From Climacium dendroides (lineage: Eukaryota > Streptophyta > Bryopsida > Hypnales > Climaciaceae): DNA of 64,000 nucleotides. Location of the stretch: the NCBI GenBank assembly GCA_950106755.1, contig OX467083.1, positions 1,587,501 through 1,651,500 on the forward strand, written 5' to 3'. Positions 12,602 to 23,634 of this stretch are shown here, in pieces (the first letter of the stretch is position 1; the number at the start of each line of letters is the position of its first letter). Position numbers and translations under genes: made by a program. The notes beneath the pieces were generated by a model, which saw only the letters and a program-made list of their open reading frames with translations, searched no databases and was not told the DNA's origin.

Positions 12602-12760
12602 ACCTCGATAAGTGTTACCTCGATAAGTGTTAAAACTCTATATGTGTTATGGAGATTTGTGCTCCCTTAAAATTAAGACTAGTAAGTGTTATGTGTTAAG
12701 TGTTATGCAATGTCGCGCTCCCGACTTTGTTAATTTTACCTCGATAAGTGATAAGTTTCC
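12602..12760. repeat. Left subterminal TAAGTGTTA-type repeat cluster
   Basis: A 15-bp unit (ACCTCGATAAGTGTT) is directly repeated at 12602-12631. Further variants follow (12681-12709 and about 12738-12755). A matching cluster lies inside the right end at about 13303-13390. Repeats just inside both ends of a transposon are typical transposase-binding sites; that role is inferred here. Confidence 0.6.
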
Positions 12761-12813
12761 AGAAAAGGCTTTTCGTAAGAGCCATCGCTTGAGAGGAGAT
12801 AATTTTGAGGTAA

Positions 12814-13226
12814 AGAAAAGAGGTAGAGGAGGTTGCTGCTGTATTGGAACAACTAAGTTTGATATCTTTTAAGACTGAGCCCCCTAACATGAATGTTCAA
12901 GAATATTTAAATTATGAACTCAAGTTTGATTTGAATAACCCTTATCAGCCCACTGATGAAGAAATTATTGAAATGTTTTCATCTCAACAAGGTAGTGAAT
13001 ACGAAGATAGTGATCCTGATGAAGCTAATCCTCATGATATAGTAGAAGAGGTTGTAGGCTTTAAAGATGTAGGTAGTGCTCTTCAAATTTTGAAGAAGTT
13101 TTTAGAGCAAAGACCTAATGACACCATGTTATTTATTAGGAATATTGAAGCATTAGAAAAGTAGAATCTTGGCGTGTAACAAAAACTCGCCAAAGTACTA
13201 TTGATTCATTCTTTCGACGGACTTAG
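12814..13226 (+). pseudogene. Decayed Tigger/pogo-type transposase C-terminal part
   Basis: The open stretch (about 12814-13161) encodes an acidic segment with 'NVQEYLNYELKFD' and 'PTDEEIIEMF', followed by a helical region with FIRNIEALEK. The frame then hits a TAG at 13162. Shifting frame there continues with WRVTKTRQSTIDSFF to a stop at 13226. The acidic 'DEEI' block and the terminal RQSTIDSFF type motif are characteristic of Tigger/jerky-type transposase C-termini. The DNA-binding and DDE catalytic parts are absent, so it cannot be active by itself. Confidence 0.65.
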
Positions 13227-13429
13227 ATGAATAATGAATCAATATTTTGTAATTTCATCCATTTTTCCTATAAATGTTATGTATTTACCTTTTTAATTCT
13301 TCTAAGTGTTATTTTTTATAAGTGTTACAAATCATCGGCATCACCCTCTATAAGTGTTATGTGTTACTAGTGTCTAAGTGTTAACTAAAAGTATGCTCCC
13401 AACCCCTAACACTTATCAAGGTGTGACTG

Positions 13430-13965
13430 TAGTGCAAAGAACTGGGCAGAGTGAAGGCGCCAGCCAGCTTGGGACTACAGTTAATTGCTCCGAAACGTGC
13501 ACTTCATAGTCCCGCAGTATGATTTCGAGTTGAAGGACTCTTCCAGAGTATCTCACCTTGTCCATGTTGGGTAGCCTCCCTGCCAACCATTACTTCTGCA
13601 AGGTGTGTGGGATCACTTCCTTCTAGAATGTTTCTCGCTCCAATTCCAATGTGGTTGCGGTTCCTGTGAATTGCGTGGATTCGGGGAGACTCTGTCACGT
13701 TGTTCAAAGTGAAGAATTACGATGACTAGAATTGGGACGCTAGCTTTGAGGACTCTGGGATTGCTGCCGTCACGAAGCCAAGTGAAACAACGTCATGACA
13801 GAGGCATGGTTAGTCTCTCATTCCATCAATTGTATGATACCCACAGCAACCTTAAGGTCCCACTTCAAGGTCCACAAGGCAATGGGAGTTCCACTAGAAC
13901 TGCTTCAATCCCTTGTTTTCATGATTGCATTGCAAATGAACAAGTCATCAAACCATTCACTTCGA
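13430..13965. other. G+C-richer relic sequence, no gene model
   Basis: Together with 12.25-12.59 kb this stretch is less AT-rich than the repeats on its left. Short open frames occur on both strands (e.g. 13707-13504 minus), but no frame links to another by consistent splice sites. It may be decayed coding DNA split by the pogo-like element; this is not demonstrated. Confidence 0.25.
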
Positions 13966-14062
13966 TTACACAATGGGCGTATAGAAGACAGCATGGAATT
14001 CTCTGAGAGCGTGCCGCAAATCTTCTTCCATTCCTGGCAGGGGCAAATTCAAAAGCCTCAAT
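13966..14062 (-). pseudogene. Orphan terminal exon, paralogous to the exon at 17.8 kb
   Basis: The reverse strand reads from a polypyrimidine-AG acceptor (14063) through LNLPLPGMEEDLRHALREF to a TAA at 13966, in phase 2. The exon at 17841-17778 also begins in phase 2 and encodes ELPSPGMEEDL. Flanking DNA aligns too ('tcttcttccattcctgg' in both). No complete gene could be attached to this copy, so it is listed as a probable relic. Confidence 0.35.
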
Positions 14063-14611
14063 CTGCCATGGAAAAAAAAAATACAGGAGCTATTTGATGA
14101 AGGTCCTGGCTATCATATATACGACAATTGATACAGTTTAGTGTCTATATTTCTTTATACATTTGAAGTTAGCGTGCTTGTTCAACAAATCAGCTAGGTC
14201 CAAACCTGCAGGCCTCTAAGTTCAATGAATAGCTGTTTTAACATTGAAAGACCGAGCATAGGCAAGCTCCCAGTAGATATGACTTACATTGCAATCTGCT
14301 GATTAAATCCACCTAAGATGTAACCATTACTGACTGGAGCCTTTGTGTAAGCAGCAAATTAAAACTGCTCATGATGTCCACATACAATCAGAACCCCACT
14401 TTCAAACCAAGTACTACCTGCCGATGAAAACATTCTAGAATACTGGCTAGCTAGAACATGTTATAATGATTCTACATGGAAGGGCACATTCTAACCCAGG
14501 CCAGGAGATTGAATCCCACCCCTACTGACTCATGTCTCAATCCATGTCAGTAAGAAAATTAGTTACGTGCCTAATGTGTCGAGGACTAGGATCGTAAAAC
14601 ATGCATGATGT

Positions 14612-15685
14612 TTACGGAGGTTGGAAAATGTTCCAGAAATCTCCCACAGTTTGATAAGCAGAAGGTTTCGAAGGAGGTAAGAAGGCCGCCTCAGCACCAG
14701 CTTCAGTAGTACGAAAATGAGGCCAATCAAAGTAGACTTGACGAGAATAGGGGAAGGGGTGATGAGGTAAGAGAGGATTGTACGATTGGCTGGGATGGTA
14801 GTCGTAACCGGGGAAACGGGAGACCAGATATTCGTAGGGTGGATACTGCACGGCTTGCACTTCGGGAGGGGCTGGTGCTGGTGCTGGAGGGGGCTCTTCC
14901 TTCTTCTCTTCTTCTTTCTTCTCTTCTTCTTTCTTCTCTTCTTCCTTCTTCGGCTCCTCCTCCTTCTTCTCCTCTTCCTTCTTGGGCTCCTCCTCTTTCT
15001 TTTCTTCCACCTTCGGCTCCTCTTTCTTCTCTTCCTCTTTCTTCTCTTCTTCTTTCTTCTCTTCTTCTTTCTTCGGCTCCTCCTCCTTTTTCTCCTCTTC
15101 CTTCTTCTCCTCTTCCTTCTTGGGCTCCTCCGGTGGGGGTGGAGGAGGCTTACAAACAACACATTGACAGGCAGTACAAGTCGGAGGGTCAGGCGGAGGA
15201 GGGGGAGGGGGAGGAGGGGGAGGAGGAGGAGGAGGGGGTGGCGGAGGGGGAGGCCAATAATCTGCTTTCTTGTCTACTCGCCTGGCCCTTCTCAACACAT
15301 CCGGTCCATATGGTTTTCCAATCACAGTCACTTTCTTTATGACATAGTCGATCTGCACATCCATCACTCCTGCACAGACATTCAACACCCGTGCATTAAA
15401 GATCCATTGCTTGCGAGTCCACATTAATTTCACAACACGTACTCTTCGATCATCACATATGGATAAAATTAAATGGTCGGTAATCAATCATCAATGAATG
15501 AATTTGACAACTTTGCAAGTTTAGAATTGGAAGAACTCTCAGATCCATCATCATTTGTTTATTCTTGTGAAGAGGTTTGAACAGTACTACTCACCAGGCA
15601 CTTCTCTAATTTCTTCCGACACAATCTCCGCGCATTTCATACAGCACATTTCCACTTTCAACTCGATCTTCTTCAGTCCAACCAT
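14612..15685 (-). CDS. HMA-domain metallochaperone-like protein with Pro/Lys/Glu-rich tail
   Basis: Two exons, 15685-15595 and 15369-14612, joined CCTG|GTGAGT...GTGCAG|GAGTG in phase 1; 282 residues. The N-terminus (VGLKKIELKVEMCCMKCAEI) is a heavy-metal-associated domain with the MxCxxC metal site (Met13, Cys15, Cys18), completed in exon 2 by the VMDVQIDYVIKKVTVIG strand and GPDVLRRARRVDKKADYW helix. A run of about 20 prolines follows, then a second cysteine cluster (CTACQCVVC), then about ten Lys-Glu blocks, then a Tyr/Pro-rich end. Family knowledge: plant HMA proteins bind Cu, Zn or Cd and many act as metallochaperones. No C-terminal isoprenylation box is present. An AG lies directly before the ATG, so an upstream UTR exon is possible. 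Confidence 0.8.
14890..15255. repeat. Coding microsatellite: Lys-Glu codon repeats and poly-Pro tract
   Basis: On the + strand this is a run of 'cttctt/ctcttc' units (about 14895-15125) and a G-rich 'ggaggagg' run (about 15185-15250), the reverse of the GAA/GAG/AAG and CCT/CCC codons of the HMA protein tail. It produces long false ORFs on the opposite strand. Confidence 0.85.
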
Positions 15686-16539
15686 CTGCAAGCAATGATT
15701 CACGAACAATAGGGTAAATTTGTCAAACTGAATCTTGCGTTAAGGATTGATTCGTGGCTCTGAAACTGCTATATGAGAGAAGCAACTCATTTGGAAGCTC
15801 GCATGGTATGAAGTAAGTGTAGCTACTATCCACCCGCCTCAATGGCGGATGTCGCATATCTTCAAGAAATAGAATCTTTATGACTCAAATAGGTTCTATT
15901 GGTCATAGATTGATTTGGAATGTACATTCAAATATGATTTTAATACAAAAGGTAGACTTGAGCGGATGCAAAGAGACAACAATCAGACAACATAAGCGAG
16001 GATCAGCGCATAGAGATTCACATATGATTACCGGCATTGTTTCGGCTGGAGCAACCTGGACTGGAGCAAACCATGAATGTTTTTCTAGCCAGTTGGGGGG
16101 AGGACCACCCGTGAATACGAATACCTATCCATGCTCACACGCCATAAAATGATTAGTCCGTACAAACGTTCCAAGCAAGTCAAGAACACTGGGTGAGTAC
16201 AGACTAATCTTAGATTGTACAATATTGAGAAATCGTTTCAATCTCCAAACATCAACTAAGAAGTCCACTGCCACATACCTGCTTGAGCAAAGAAATTATT
16301 CCAGGCAACAACAAGACAGCATTATCTAAAGAATAATATTGGATTGAGTTCGAGATAGGAAGCAATGACTCCTTCAGGTGGACGATGATGTTGTAAACTA
16401 CGTGGGATAATGAGGGAAAAAATTGAGTTACGCACAACCACTGGCTTGTTTTCATTTGACTCTTAGAAGAAGCATGAATTGAACTATGGATCAGTCCGGA
16501 TATGAAATTAGCAACGCAAAATAATGTTGTGGACGTGAG

Positions 16540-16840
16540 TCGGTGAAATTATACCTCTTCATTACCCATTTTGACTTGTCAACAGATTTGCAATACAACT
16601 TCTGGCCACGAAATTGAGTCTGGAGGGTCACACCATAAACAAGGAAGATGTAAACGTCAGACTCGCATGAGTTCTGTGGGAAGGAATTCAATACCACAAA
16701 ACTGGAACAACACAAACTGGACACCACAAGCGGGATAGGAACAATGCTTGATAGACTCGTTTACCTCTTGGTTGATGAAAGTACACAACGAAGTTGACTT
16801 CAACTCTCTTACGCATCAAGCTGCCGCTTTGAAATCATTG
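16540..16840 (-). other. Candidate exons of an unresolved minus-strand gene
   Basis: Two coding-like blocks with splice sites: about 16816-16770 (MRKRVEVNFVVYFHQPR, then a CAAGAG|GTAAAC donor) and about 16674-16570 (after CTTCCCACAG: NSCESDVYIFLVYGV and onward, with donors near 16571). Their phases do not join directly in the frames that look best, so an exon or boundary is missing. They could belong to the gene beginning near 19.06 kb or to an upstream extension of the HMA gene. Confidence 0.25.
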
Positions 16841-17777
16841 CCCCGCAAACAGCTCCAATGCAGCAAGGTCAGACAGCTAGGGGAATTTCAGGAGCGAACA
16901 ACTATGATTGATGTTGATGTTGCATAAGCCGAGAAGAAGGCTTCAATGGGACCCACTACCTATCCGTCGGGAACTTGCGCAAGCCAACTCTTGAGCCCTA
17001 GTTAAGTGCAAAATCTGTTGTGAAATAGCTCACGGTCCACACTGTACGATACTAATTCAATGAAAATTGGAATTCAAACGCTTCCCATCTAATGCTAGGA
17101 GATCAAGCACACTGTGTTGACTCTCATTGAAAGTGTTCAATGAATATTTAAAACAATTGTACCAAAGAGCTATTTAAGCAGACCCCAAATCGGTCTTCAC
17201 ATTCAACTTCCGATGTAGAGAATCAGTGCCCACTTCAAACTTCAGATAATTACGTTTAAGACTGCGGTATAAGGTTGGAGTAATATGTGACTGCCCTCCT
17301 TCAATTCATCCAGTGCCAAGGCTAGCTTAGTAATGCTGCTACGTTTCTTCAGAAGAGCTGCTGAGAAAACTGCTACCCGTGCATATTCACATTACAATAA
17401 AACACGACCAACAGCAATGCTCAAGTTAGGCAGCAAAACCTATACAACTCGAAGCCTCACAACTGATTAATACACCTCTATATATACCTATATGTATACA
17501 CCTCTTCCGGTAAGTCAGAGAATAAAGGACCATGAAAATTTGTATTGTTAGAGGCTAGGAAAATATACGGAGATACGGTTCATCATTTAAAGAGTACATC
17601 TCTGTCAGATTATGATTATTGTGCACTTTGACGCATCACTAATTAGTTTGAAGCAATTTCGCCAGTCCTTCGATTAAAATTAATTTCAATCTCCATTGCC
17701 GCACTACATTTGCATTTCAAACAAGTCGTTCGACCATTCAGTTTAAATACACAGCAACCATTTAGACGACATAACAC

Positions 17778-19059
17778 TCACTGAGAGGGTGCAGTGAACA
17801 AGTCTTCTTCCATTCCTGGTGAAGGCAATTCAATAGCCAGACTGAATGATGCCATTGTAAATTTCGTAGTTAAGTAATGAAGGCCATAGTAATTATATAT
17901 TCGGTAATGATCAAGTCAGTTCACAATGACACACATTTTCAACGTCTACAACATCTTCAGACTTATATGATCTGGTAGTGCCTACTTTGCTCAAGCAGTT
18001 GTTTAACCATTTGATTTTTCTCGCCGCCGCTTAAGAAACTCAAATCGAAACAGCTAGAAGTACTCACTACTCCCGATTAAACCAGATGGACCAATGGCAT
18101 ATTCGTTGGAATGGCATGTTTCAGAGCTCCAAAACTGTGGCATTCAAGTGCGCAATGCAATAGAAACTAGAACCCGTAAAGATCTGGGGTTCTAGAGGGC
18201 ATCTGAAAAAGTGCCGATTTCTAGAAATTGAACCAATTTAACGAAGTTTATTTAGCGATACAAGAAATCAGAGGCTAATGAACTTATTCGAAGAGACTTG
18301 TAGGTCGGCGTCTGAAGTTAGAATGTTAAATTCCTTACTACGCCAGAGCAACGTCGGTAGGTTAAAATATAAATTGAGCTTAATATAGTACTTCCAAGCA
18401 TGATCAGATTCTTCAATCCTCTTGACCGAGTTCCTGACATCCGACTGAACATATATGACTAAAAAACCGGTCAGTCAGAATGCTACTTACATCAGCCGGG
18501 CCTGCTGCCGGTGTTGCTGAAAGTGTGAAACGTGAGCTGCTTCTCAACCTTGGAACCTCCATTCTCGCCTTGGTCATGTAACCATCGGCCAAATTAGCGA
18601 GCTACGAAAGTATCACGCGTTCTTGTCAACTTCAAAGCTCAAGATATCCTCCATGGAAACCACAAAATTACATCGCTAAAGCTATTAAAACCTCAAGCAC
18701 AGTATCTGACGATGAGCAACAGCATTCACTTTTCGCTCATTCAACTGGATACATTAGTGATTTGAAACCTGCAGTCAAAATCTACTTTAAAATCAACAAA
18801 TTAAAATCTAATCTTCAAGTAACCAAAATCACAAAATAGCAGAATGGGAAGTCCTAGCAGATCGACTCACCACAGGTAATTGAGATCGATATGGCAGCTG
18901 CAGAGCAGACGAGGACGAGCAGCATGTGAGAATGACAGAGCTTCCCCATAGTACCATACTACCATCCCCTTGGCCTTGGCTGGCTTCTGTGGTTCCCCTG
19001 TTCACCAGCGACTTCTTCGGATAGGGATGCCTGACTAAGTCCGCTGCCGGCCGGCCCAT
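17778..19059 (-). CDS. Putative multi-exon gene, Ser-rich N-terminus, incomplete model
   Basis: Likely exons: 19059-18871 (ATG start, ends CCTGTG|GTGAGT), 18601-18491 (phase 0, ends GCTGAT|GTAAGT, encodes MEVPRLRSSSRFTLSATPAA), a candidate near 18050-17985 (SGGEKNQMVKQLLEQ) and a last exon 17841-17778 (ELPSPGMEEDLFTAPSQ, stop). The first two exons give a Ser/Arg-rich, acid-poor N-terminus that could be an organelle transit peptide. The internal phases do not all match, so at least one exon is missing. An alternative first-exon frame gives a signal-peptide-like MGKLCHSHMLLVLVCSAAA but meets a stop just after the splice. Function unknown. Confidence 0.3.
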
Positions 19060-20452
19060 CTCTGACTTTGTCTACATGAACAGTTCCCTTAGACTTGTCT
19101 GAAATGAGAAGATCAATGCAGATGCACTTGCACATCTCTTAACGACTTTGGTACCACACATTGACAGGAAACAGTCATCGACGCCTGCATACACGCAACG
19201 CAACGCAACGCACCGAAGGCTTTTTATCTTTAGGTCAAGCATGGGTCCCCACTAATAATTCCAGGCTTAGGTGGGCTCAACCTCGAACGGCACTAAAGGT
19301 CAGCCTTTAAATTGCGCAGGTCGAGGCAACAAATTCGTGACATTAGAGTTATCCTTTGAGTCATAGTGTTTTCAAAGGAAAGGCAAAACGACCCCCAAAA
19401 AACTCTGCCAACAACCGCAAGCTCAATCAGGGCCACCAATTTGTTGGGCTATTCTAGATTGATCCTTACCTTTCCACTGACACAGGGTGAGGACCATCAT
19501 TTGGCATAATGTTAAGGGTAAAACACTAGCAATATATCATTGAGCGTAAATTCAAATTGCACTTGGAACTGCAAATCAAAACTTATCCAATTCAATCTTG
19601 ATTGCCCATCAGTTAAATTTAGATAATCTCTGATCTCTGATATCTAGAAAGTGATTAGCCTCTGTTGTCGAATTTGATTTAACTTCTTCATATTAGAGCC
19701 GACATGTGAGAAATTAACCAGGTTCTTCATTGTGCCACCAGGACAGAGGGGAAAGTTATTCAATCGAATACATACAAATAACCCGTGTGATACCAGGGTA
19801 GAGTATATAATTCCCTGGTTGCCTCACTTTCCTCCCTGGGATCTACAAGATGTTGCAAATCCCCTGTGAGGTCGCGAAGGAAATGCCGATGTTAGCACAA
19901 GAGGGATTTGACATAACCTCCACGACTACTGATGCACAGATATATATGACATGCTGTCCTCCACTAATCTCAAGGAGAGAAGAATCAGAGTGAACGATTA
20001 AGAAAACGGTCAGTGAAGGCTTGAACCAGTTCACCGGTAGTTGTTTTCGAGGAGAGATTTATTTTGCTGTCTGGATTCCACGCGGACACATGGCAGTGTG
20101 CACCGTTCCCATGAAAGGTTTGGGCATGAACGCTGCTCGGAACCCAGAACCCAGGCATCAATGAATCATATTGAAAATGTTCCTGGGAAAAACCTCAGTA
20201 AGAAGAGTGTAGCAAACTAGTCAACGCTATTCGATATTTTGGGACCGGGAATTCGTCAACGTGTTGCTAACCATGCTTCACGGCAATCGATTTCGCCATG
20301 ACCTTGAAAAGCTTTCGATTGTTGACCAGCTGTAGCCAATAGTCATTGCACTCCCATGCCAGTTCAGCTGCAACTGCCCATGCTTTCCATCCTGCTTGAC
20401 ACGTGGTTCACATGAAAAGCTATTTTGCTAAGATTCTTTCAACTCTCATCAA
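19060..20452. other. Intergenic, no gene seen
   Basis: Probable promoter region of the minus-strand gene on its left. A short CAACG microsatellite lies at about 19194-19212. Nothing else was recognised. Confidence 0.35.
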
Positions 20453-20460
20453 GTATTAAC

Positions 20461-20727
20461 TGGTCGCGCTTATAGTTGTGTGACGAGCATCTTGCGGAGG
20501 TCCAGCCAAGGGTGAATGTAAAAAAAAAGCCCTATATTGTGCCGTGATAATTCTATTTCTCTACACCTCTCCTAGCAAATTTGGGGCCTCTGATTGCAAA
20601 TATGAACTCAAAATTTGCAAAAAAGAATTTGCGTAGCAAATAAAAGGATCCTGCTTTTTCCCAGAGGTAAAACACGGGGGCAAAACCGCCTCCGCAAGAG
20701 GCTCGTCATACAACTATAAGCGCGACC
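20461..20727. mobile_element. MITE with 39-bp TIRs and 8-bp target duplication (hAT-like)
   Basis: The left end GGTCGCGCTTATAGTTGT (20462 onward) and the reverse complement of the right end (to 20727) match at 37 of 39 positions by eye. Both sides are flanked by GTATTAAC (20453-20460 and 20728-20735). An 8-bp duplication points to the hAT superfamily. One extra T at 20461 leaves a 9-bp, Mutator-type duplication with one mismatch as an alternative. The 266-bp interior has no coding capacity. Confidence 0.8.
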
Positions 20728-20735
20728 GTATTAAC

Positions 20736-22690
20736 CAGGCAGCAAAACCTAGATGGACTGACCTCATGACATTCTTGAATGTTGATATACAGGGGTCCCG
20801 TCGAATCCCAAGCATGTAGGCCCCGAATGTCCTCCCGACTTTAAAAACTTGCACTTGGGTCATTGGCTCCTGGTCATTCCTTTTGTCATTGGAACTTGAA
20901 TCAAAGAAATCCCAAGAATGCAGAAAGAATTCCCAAGAAAACAATATAGAAAGAGACCTTGCAACGCTGTGTCATTCCAACCGAGTGTCTCCATGTGCGC
21001 TCAAGCAGCTCAGAAATCGCCTTGAAGTGCCGCACGAGAAACCACTGATGGAAATCATTGATAAATTCACAAGAATGTCAAACCCAAAGACATCATACAC
21101 GTAACCATATTCGCTGAAGTGCTGAGGACGAGCACATGTAAACCTGGAGAAAAAGAAGCAAAACCTAATCAACCACCGTGCACACTGATACACCTAAAAA
21201 GGTTGAACAGATAAGGTCGGAGAACCCAACTCCAACAGTGTCCTAATTCAAACATCCGAGAACCTTGAAGAACAAGTGCATATTGATTATGAAGATGCAG
21301 CGCTGTATAAACGTTTGATCTTAGGTTGGTTTCAAGCCGTGAACTAAGAAAAAACTTTCAACCCTCATAATTTTAACACATGGTATCCAAAACACGGGGA
21401 CTCATACTACGGTAGCTTTAATTTCGGAGATTGGCTTGTAGCGCAAGAATTTGTATACACAAACAAGATCATGAATATACTCAAGATCTCCATTGAAACT
21501 AAAATGAGTTGCATCAGGTTTCAGAGAAAAGTGGGCGTGACTTACAAGGAAGAACTGAAGATCCCCATCTCAGAAGCAAATTTCGGATTCCATCGTTGCT
21601 GACTGTGTTCAGTTCGCAATAGTTTTCAAGTTTCACCTTTAGGGTAACCCTGGAATGGAACTTGGAGGGAGAAAGTTGCCTAGGAAAGGGAATGCCAAGA
21701 GTACCTACATACCGGTAGTGATAGTAATACCACCTCCAACCTTCTTTATGAGTGGCTGGCGTAAGTTACCTTTTTAGCGCCCAAGTCCATTTTTGAATTT
21801 CTGCACATTTTGGATTATGTCATCATACAAATACATTGTGTACCAGTCCTGTATTTCACCCAATTGGTCATAATAGAAGGTATAGTATAAAGATATGAAG
21901 TTGTTTGGCCAAAACATAAACGGAGTAAAATGTACTTTTTATTTGAAGCTTTCCAATCTCGGATATAGTAAGTTTCATCCTCAATCGCTCCCTGATTCAT
22001 GTACAGCATTGAAAAATGCAGTTAAGCTTTCACACGTAAACAACATACAACATTCACATCACTCAAACGTCAGATTATCACGTTACTAACCTCTTATCTA
22101 TCATGAGCATCCAATATCAATGCAGATTTCACTAGAAAACATGGCAGGAGCGAGTGTGAGGAGTTCCTCGCGGATGTTCAAAATCAATCAGGCAGCATTA
22201 GAAAAACAATTCTAACCTAAACACAAACTCAGGAGCATCGATTGCATAAACGACCTGGCTGTGTCACACCACTAGGCAAGGGAGGTATACAGTCATTCTA
22301 CTAGGTTCACTTGTCAAGAACTTCTCCCATCTCCTCACATCCGCTTTCCTACTTACCTGAAGGTTACCAAAGGACTTGCAATGAGAAATCTGGACATTGT
22401 TATGCAGCCAGGTAGTAAAACCTAGTCACCATTCATGTTATGGGACTAAACCCTGAACCCAGCTCACTAAAGATGAGCGTGCATTTGCATGTACTTCATT
22501 CTTCCTCAGTGCGGATAATTCACTATTTCATCACGCGTCTAGGTTTAAACAGTATCACTAACATCACTGAACACCTTGGAAATATGCTCATCGTCCTCGC
22601 TATGACAGACGACTCTAGCTCTGCCACCACGACCAAAAGCACTCTTCACGAGCGCCACAAAGCAAGAAATCACTCACGCACTTCTTCAAT
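20736..22690. other. Intergenic, no gene seen
   Basis: Only short ORFs without domains. A small motif like 'agcaaaacctaNtcaNc' recurs (near 21160 and 22410, also 17438 and 20742), perhaps fragments of a dispersed repeat; not resolved further. Confidence 0.3.
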
Positions 22691-22697
22691 CTATAAA

Positions 22698-23030
22698 AAG
22701 CAGCAGAAGATTTTACGGACCCATAAGGCCACATCCACACTCTCCACATGCACTCTCTTCGACAGAGCGCCACAATTTTTGCACTGCTTAGCGTACCCAC
22801 ATTGCGACAGCAGAAGAATTCCCGGTCACACACGGTCACATGCACTCTCTTCAGTCCAGTCCTTGCGACATCAGAAGGTTTCCCAGCCCCCACACGGCAA
22901 CATGCACTCTCCTCACGAGTGCCACAAAGCGAGCAATGTTCTGCGCACTTCTCATCAAGCATGAATTTCCCCAGTTTAATTCCTGTTTTCTCATCAATCA
23001 TCAATTCCCTCAGTTCAATTCCTGTTCACA
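22698..23030. repeat. Degenerate tandem repeats (about 60-bp and 39-bp periods)
   Basis: A unit of the form 'gcgaca(g/t)cagaag...cacacgg(t/c)(c/a)acatgcactctc' occurs at 22804-22863 and 22864-22921, with a more diverged copy at about 22698-22767. Next to it a 39-base unit 'ctcatcaa(g/t)cat...ttaattcctgtt' is repeated at 22951-22989 and 22990-23028. The open frames in all phases here reflect the repeats, not a gene. Confidence 0.55.
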
Positions 23031-23634
23031 GCCAGTTCTTCCCTGCGACAATTCCACATCATCCCGCTCAATTTCCCCAAGGTGAGGCTCTATACTCCAA
23101 GAATTGCTCGTGGGTCACGTCTTTCGAGTAGAGCTCATCCTTATTCATTGCTTCCGTGAGAACAAGTGACCCAAAGAGCTCCCAACTAGGAGCATGGACA
23201 TGCACCAACATCAACACCAGCAGTCGCTCGTCCTGCATCACACCCATGTCCTCAAGATGCCATTTTCCTTGTGCTTCACATCCTGCCCCTCTGCCCCTGA
23301 CAAGCACGCCACACATACACAAACGGTCTCGTGCTTCTACAGAAATCTGCTCAATGCGCACAATAATTTCAGAAACACCAGGTCACCTCCGTCTCAAGAC
23401 GCCTTGCGGCGGATGAACTCAAATCCAACGACATCCAGGCCAACTCCATAGATGTTCATCCGTCGTAGATTTTGAGTTCTCTTTTCAGTTTGTCCCTTGC
23501 GCGGTGCCGTCGATGAACGATTGACCCACGGCACGAGCCAGGGAGAGCCAAAGAGTAATCGGAGTTTTTTGAGCCCTCTGACCTTCTTATTAGTTCCATT
23601 GCAGTAGGAGAGAATTACTATTGCAGGATATGAA
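23031..23634 (+). promoter_or_regulatory. Upstream region of the putative plastid-protein gene
   Basis: G+C-richer stretch directly before the ATG at 23635, probably promoter and 5' UTR. Overlapping ORFs on both strands lack domains. No TATA box could be chosen with confidence. Confidence 0.3.

Larger units (their letters stand above)
12595..13429 (+). mobile_element. Pogo/Tigger-like (Tc1/mariner) element, deletion derivative
   Basis: The left end (12595, CAGTCAGACCTCGATAAGTG) and right end (13429, reverse complement CAGTCACACCTTGATAAGTG) are terminal inverted repeats matching at all but a few bases. Both are flanked by TA (12593-12594 and 13430-13431), the target duplication of Tc1/mariner elements. 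The element is only 835 bp, too short for a full Tigger transposase. It keeps a transposase C-terminal remnant (12814-13226) and many subterminal copies of a TAAGTGTTA-type motif. It sits in a comparatively G+C-rich segment (12.25-14.0 kb). Confidence 0.75.

Noticed and set aside
14563..15427. Long ORFs of 167-213 residues on both strands over the HMA tail
   Set aside because: They are low-complexity shadows (poly-Arg/Lys, poly-Leu/Phe, poly-Ser) of the Lys-Glu and Pro codon repeats; the frame continuous with the HMA domain explains the region.
22440..23131. ORFs of 174 and 127 residues
   Set aside because: They run through degenerate tandem repeats in which several frames are open; no domain and no splice context.
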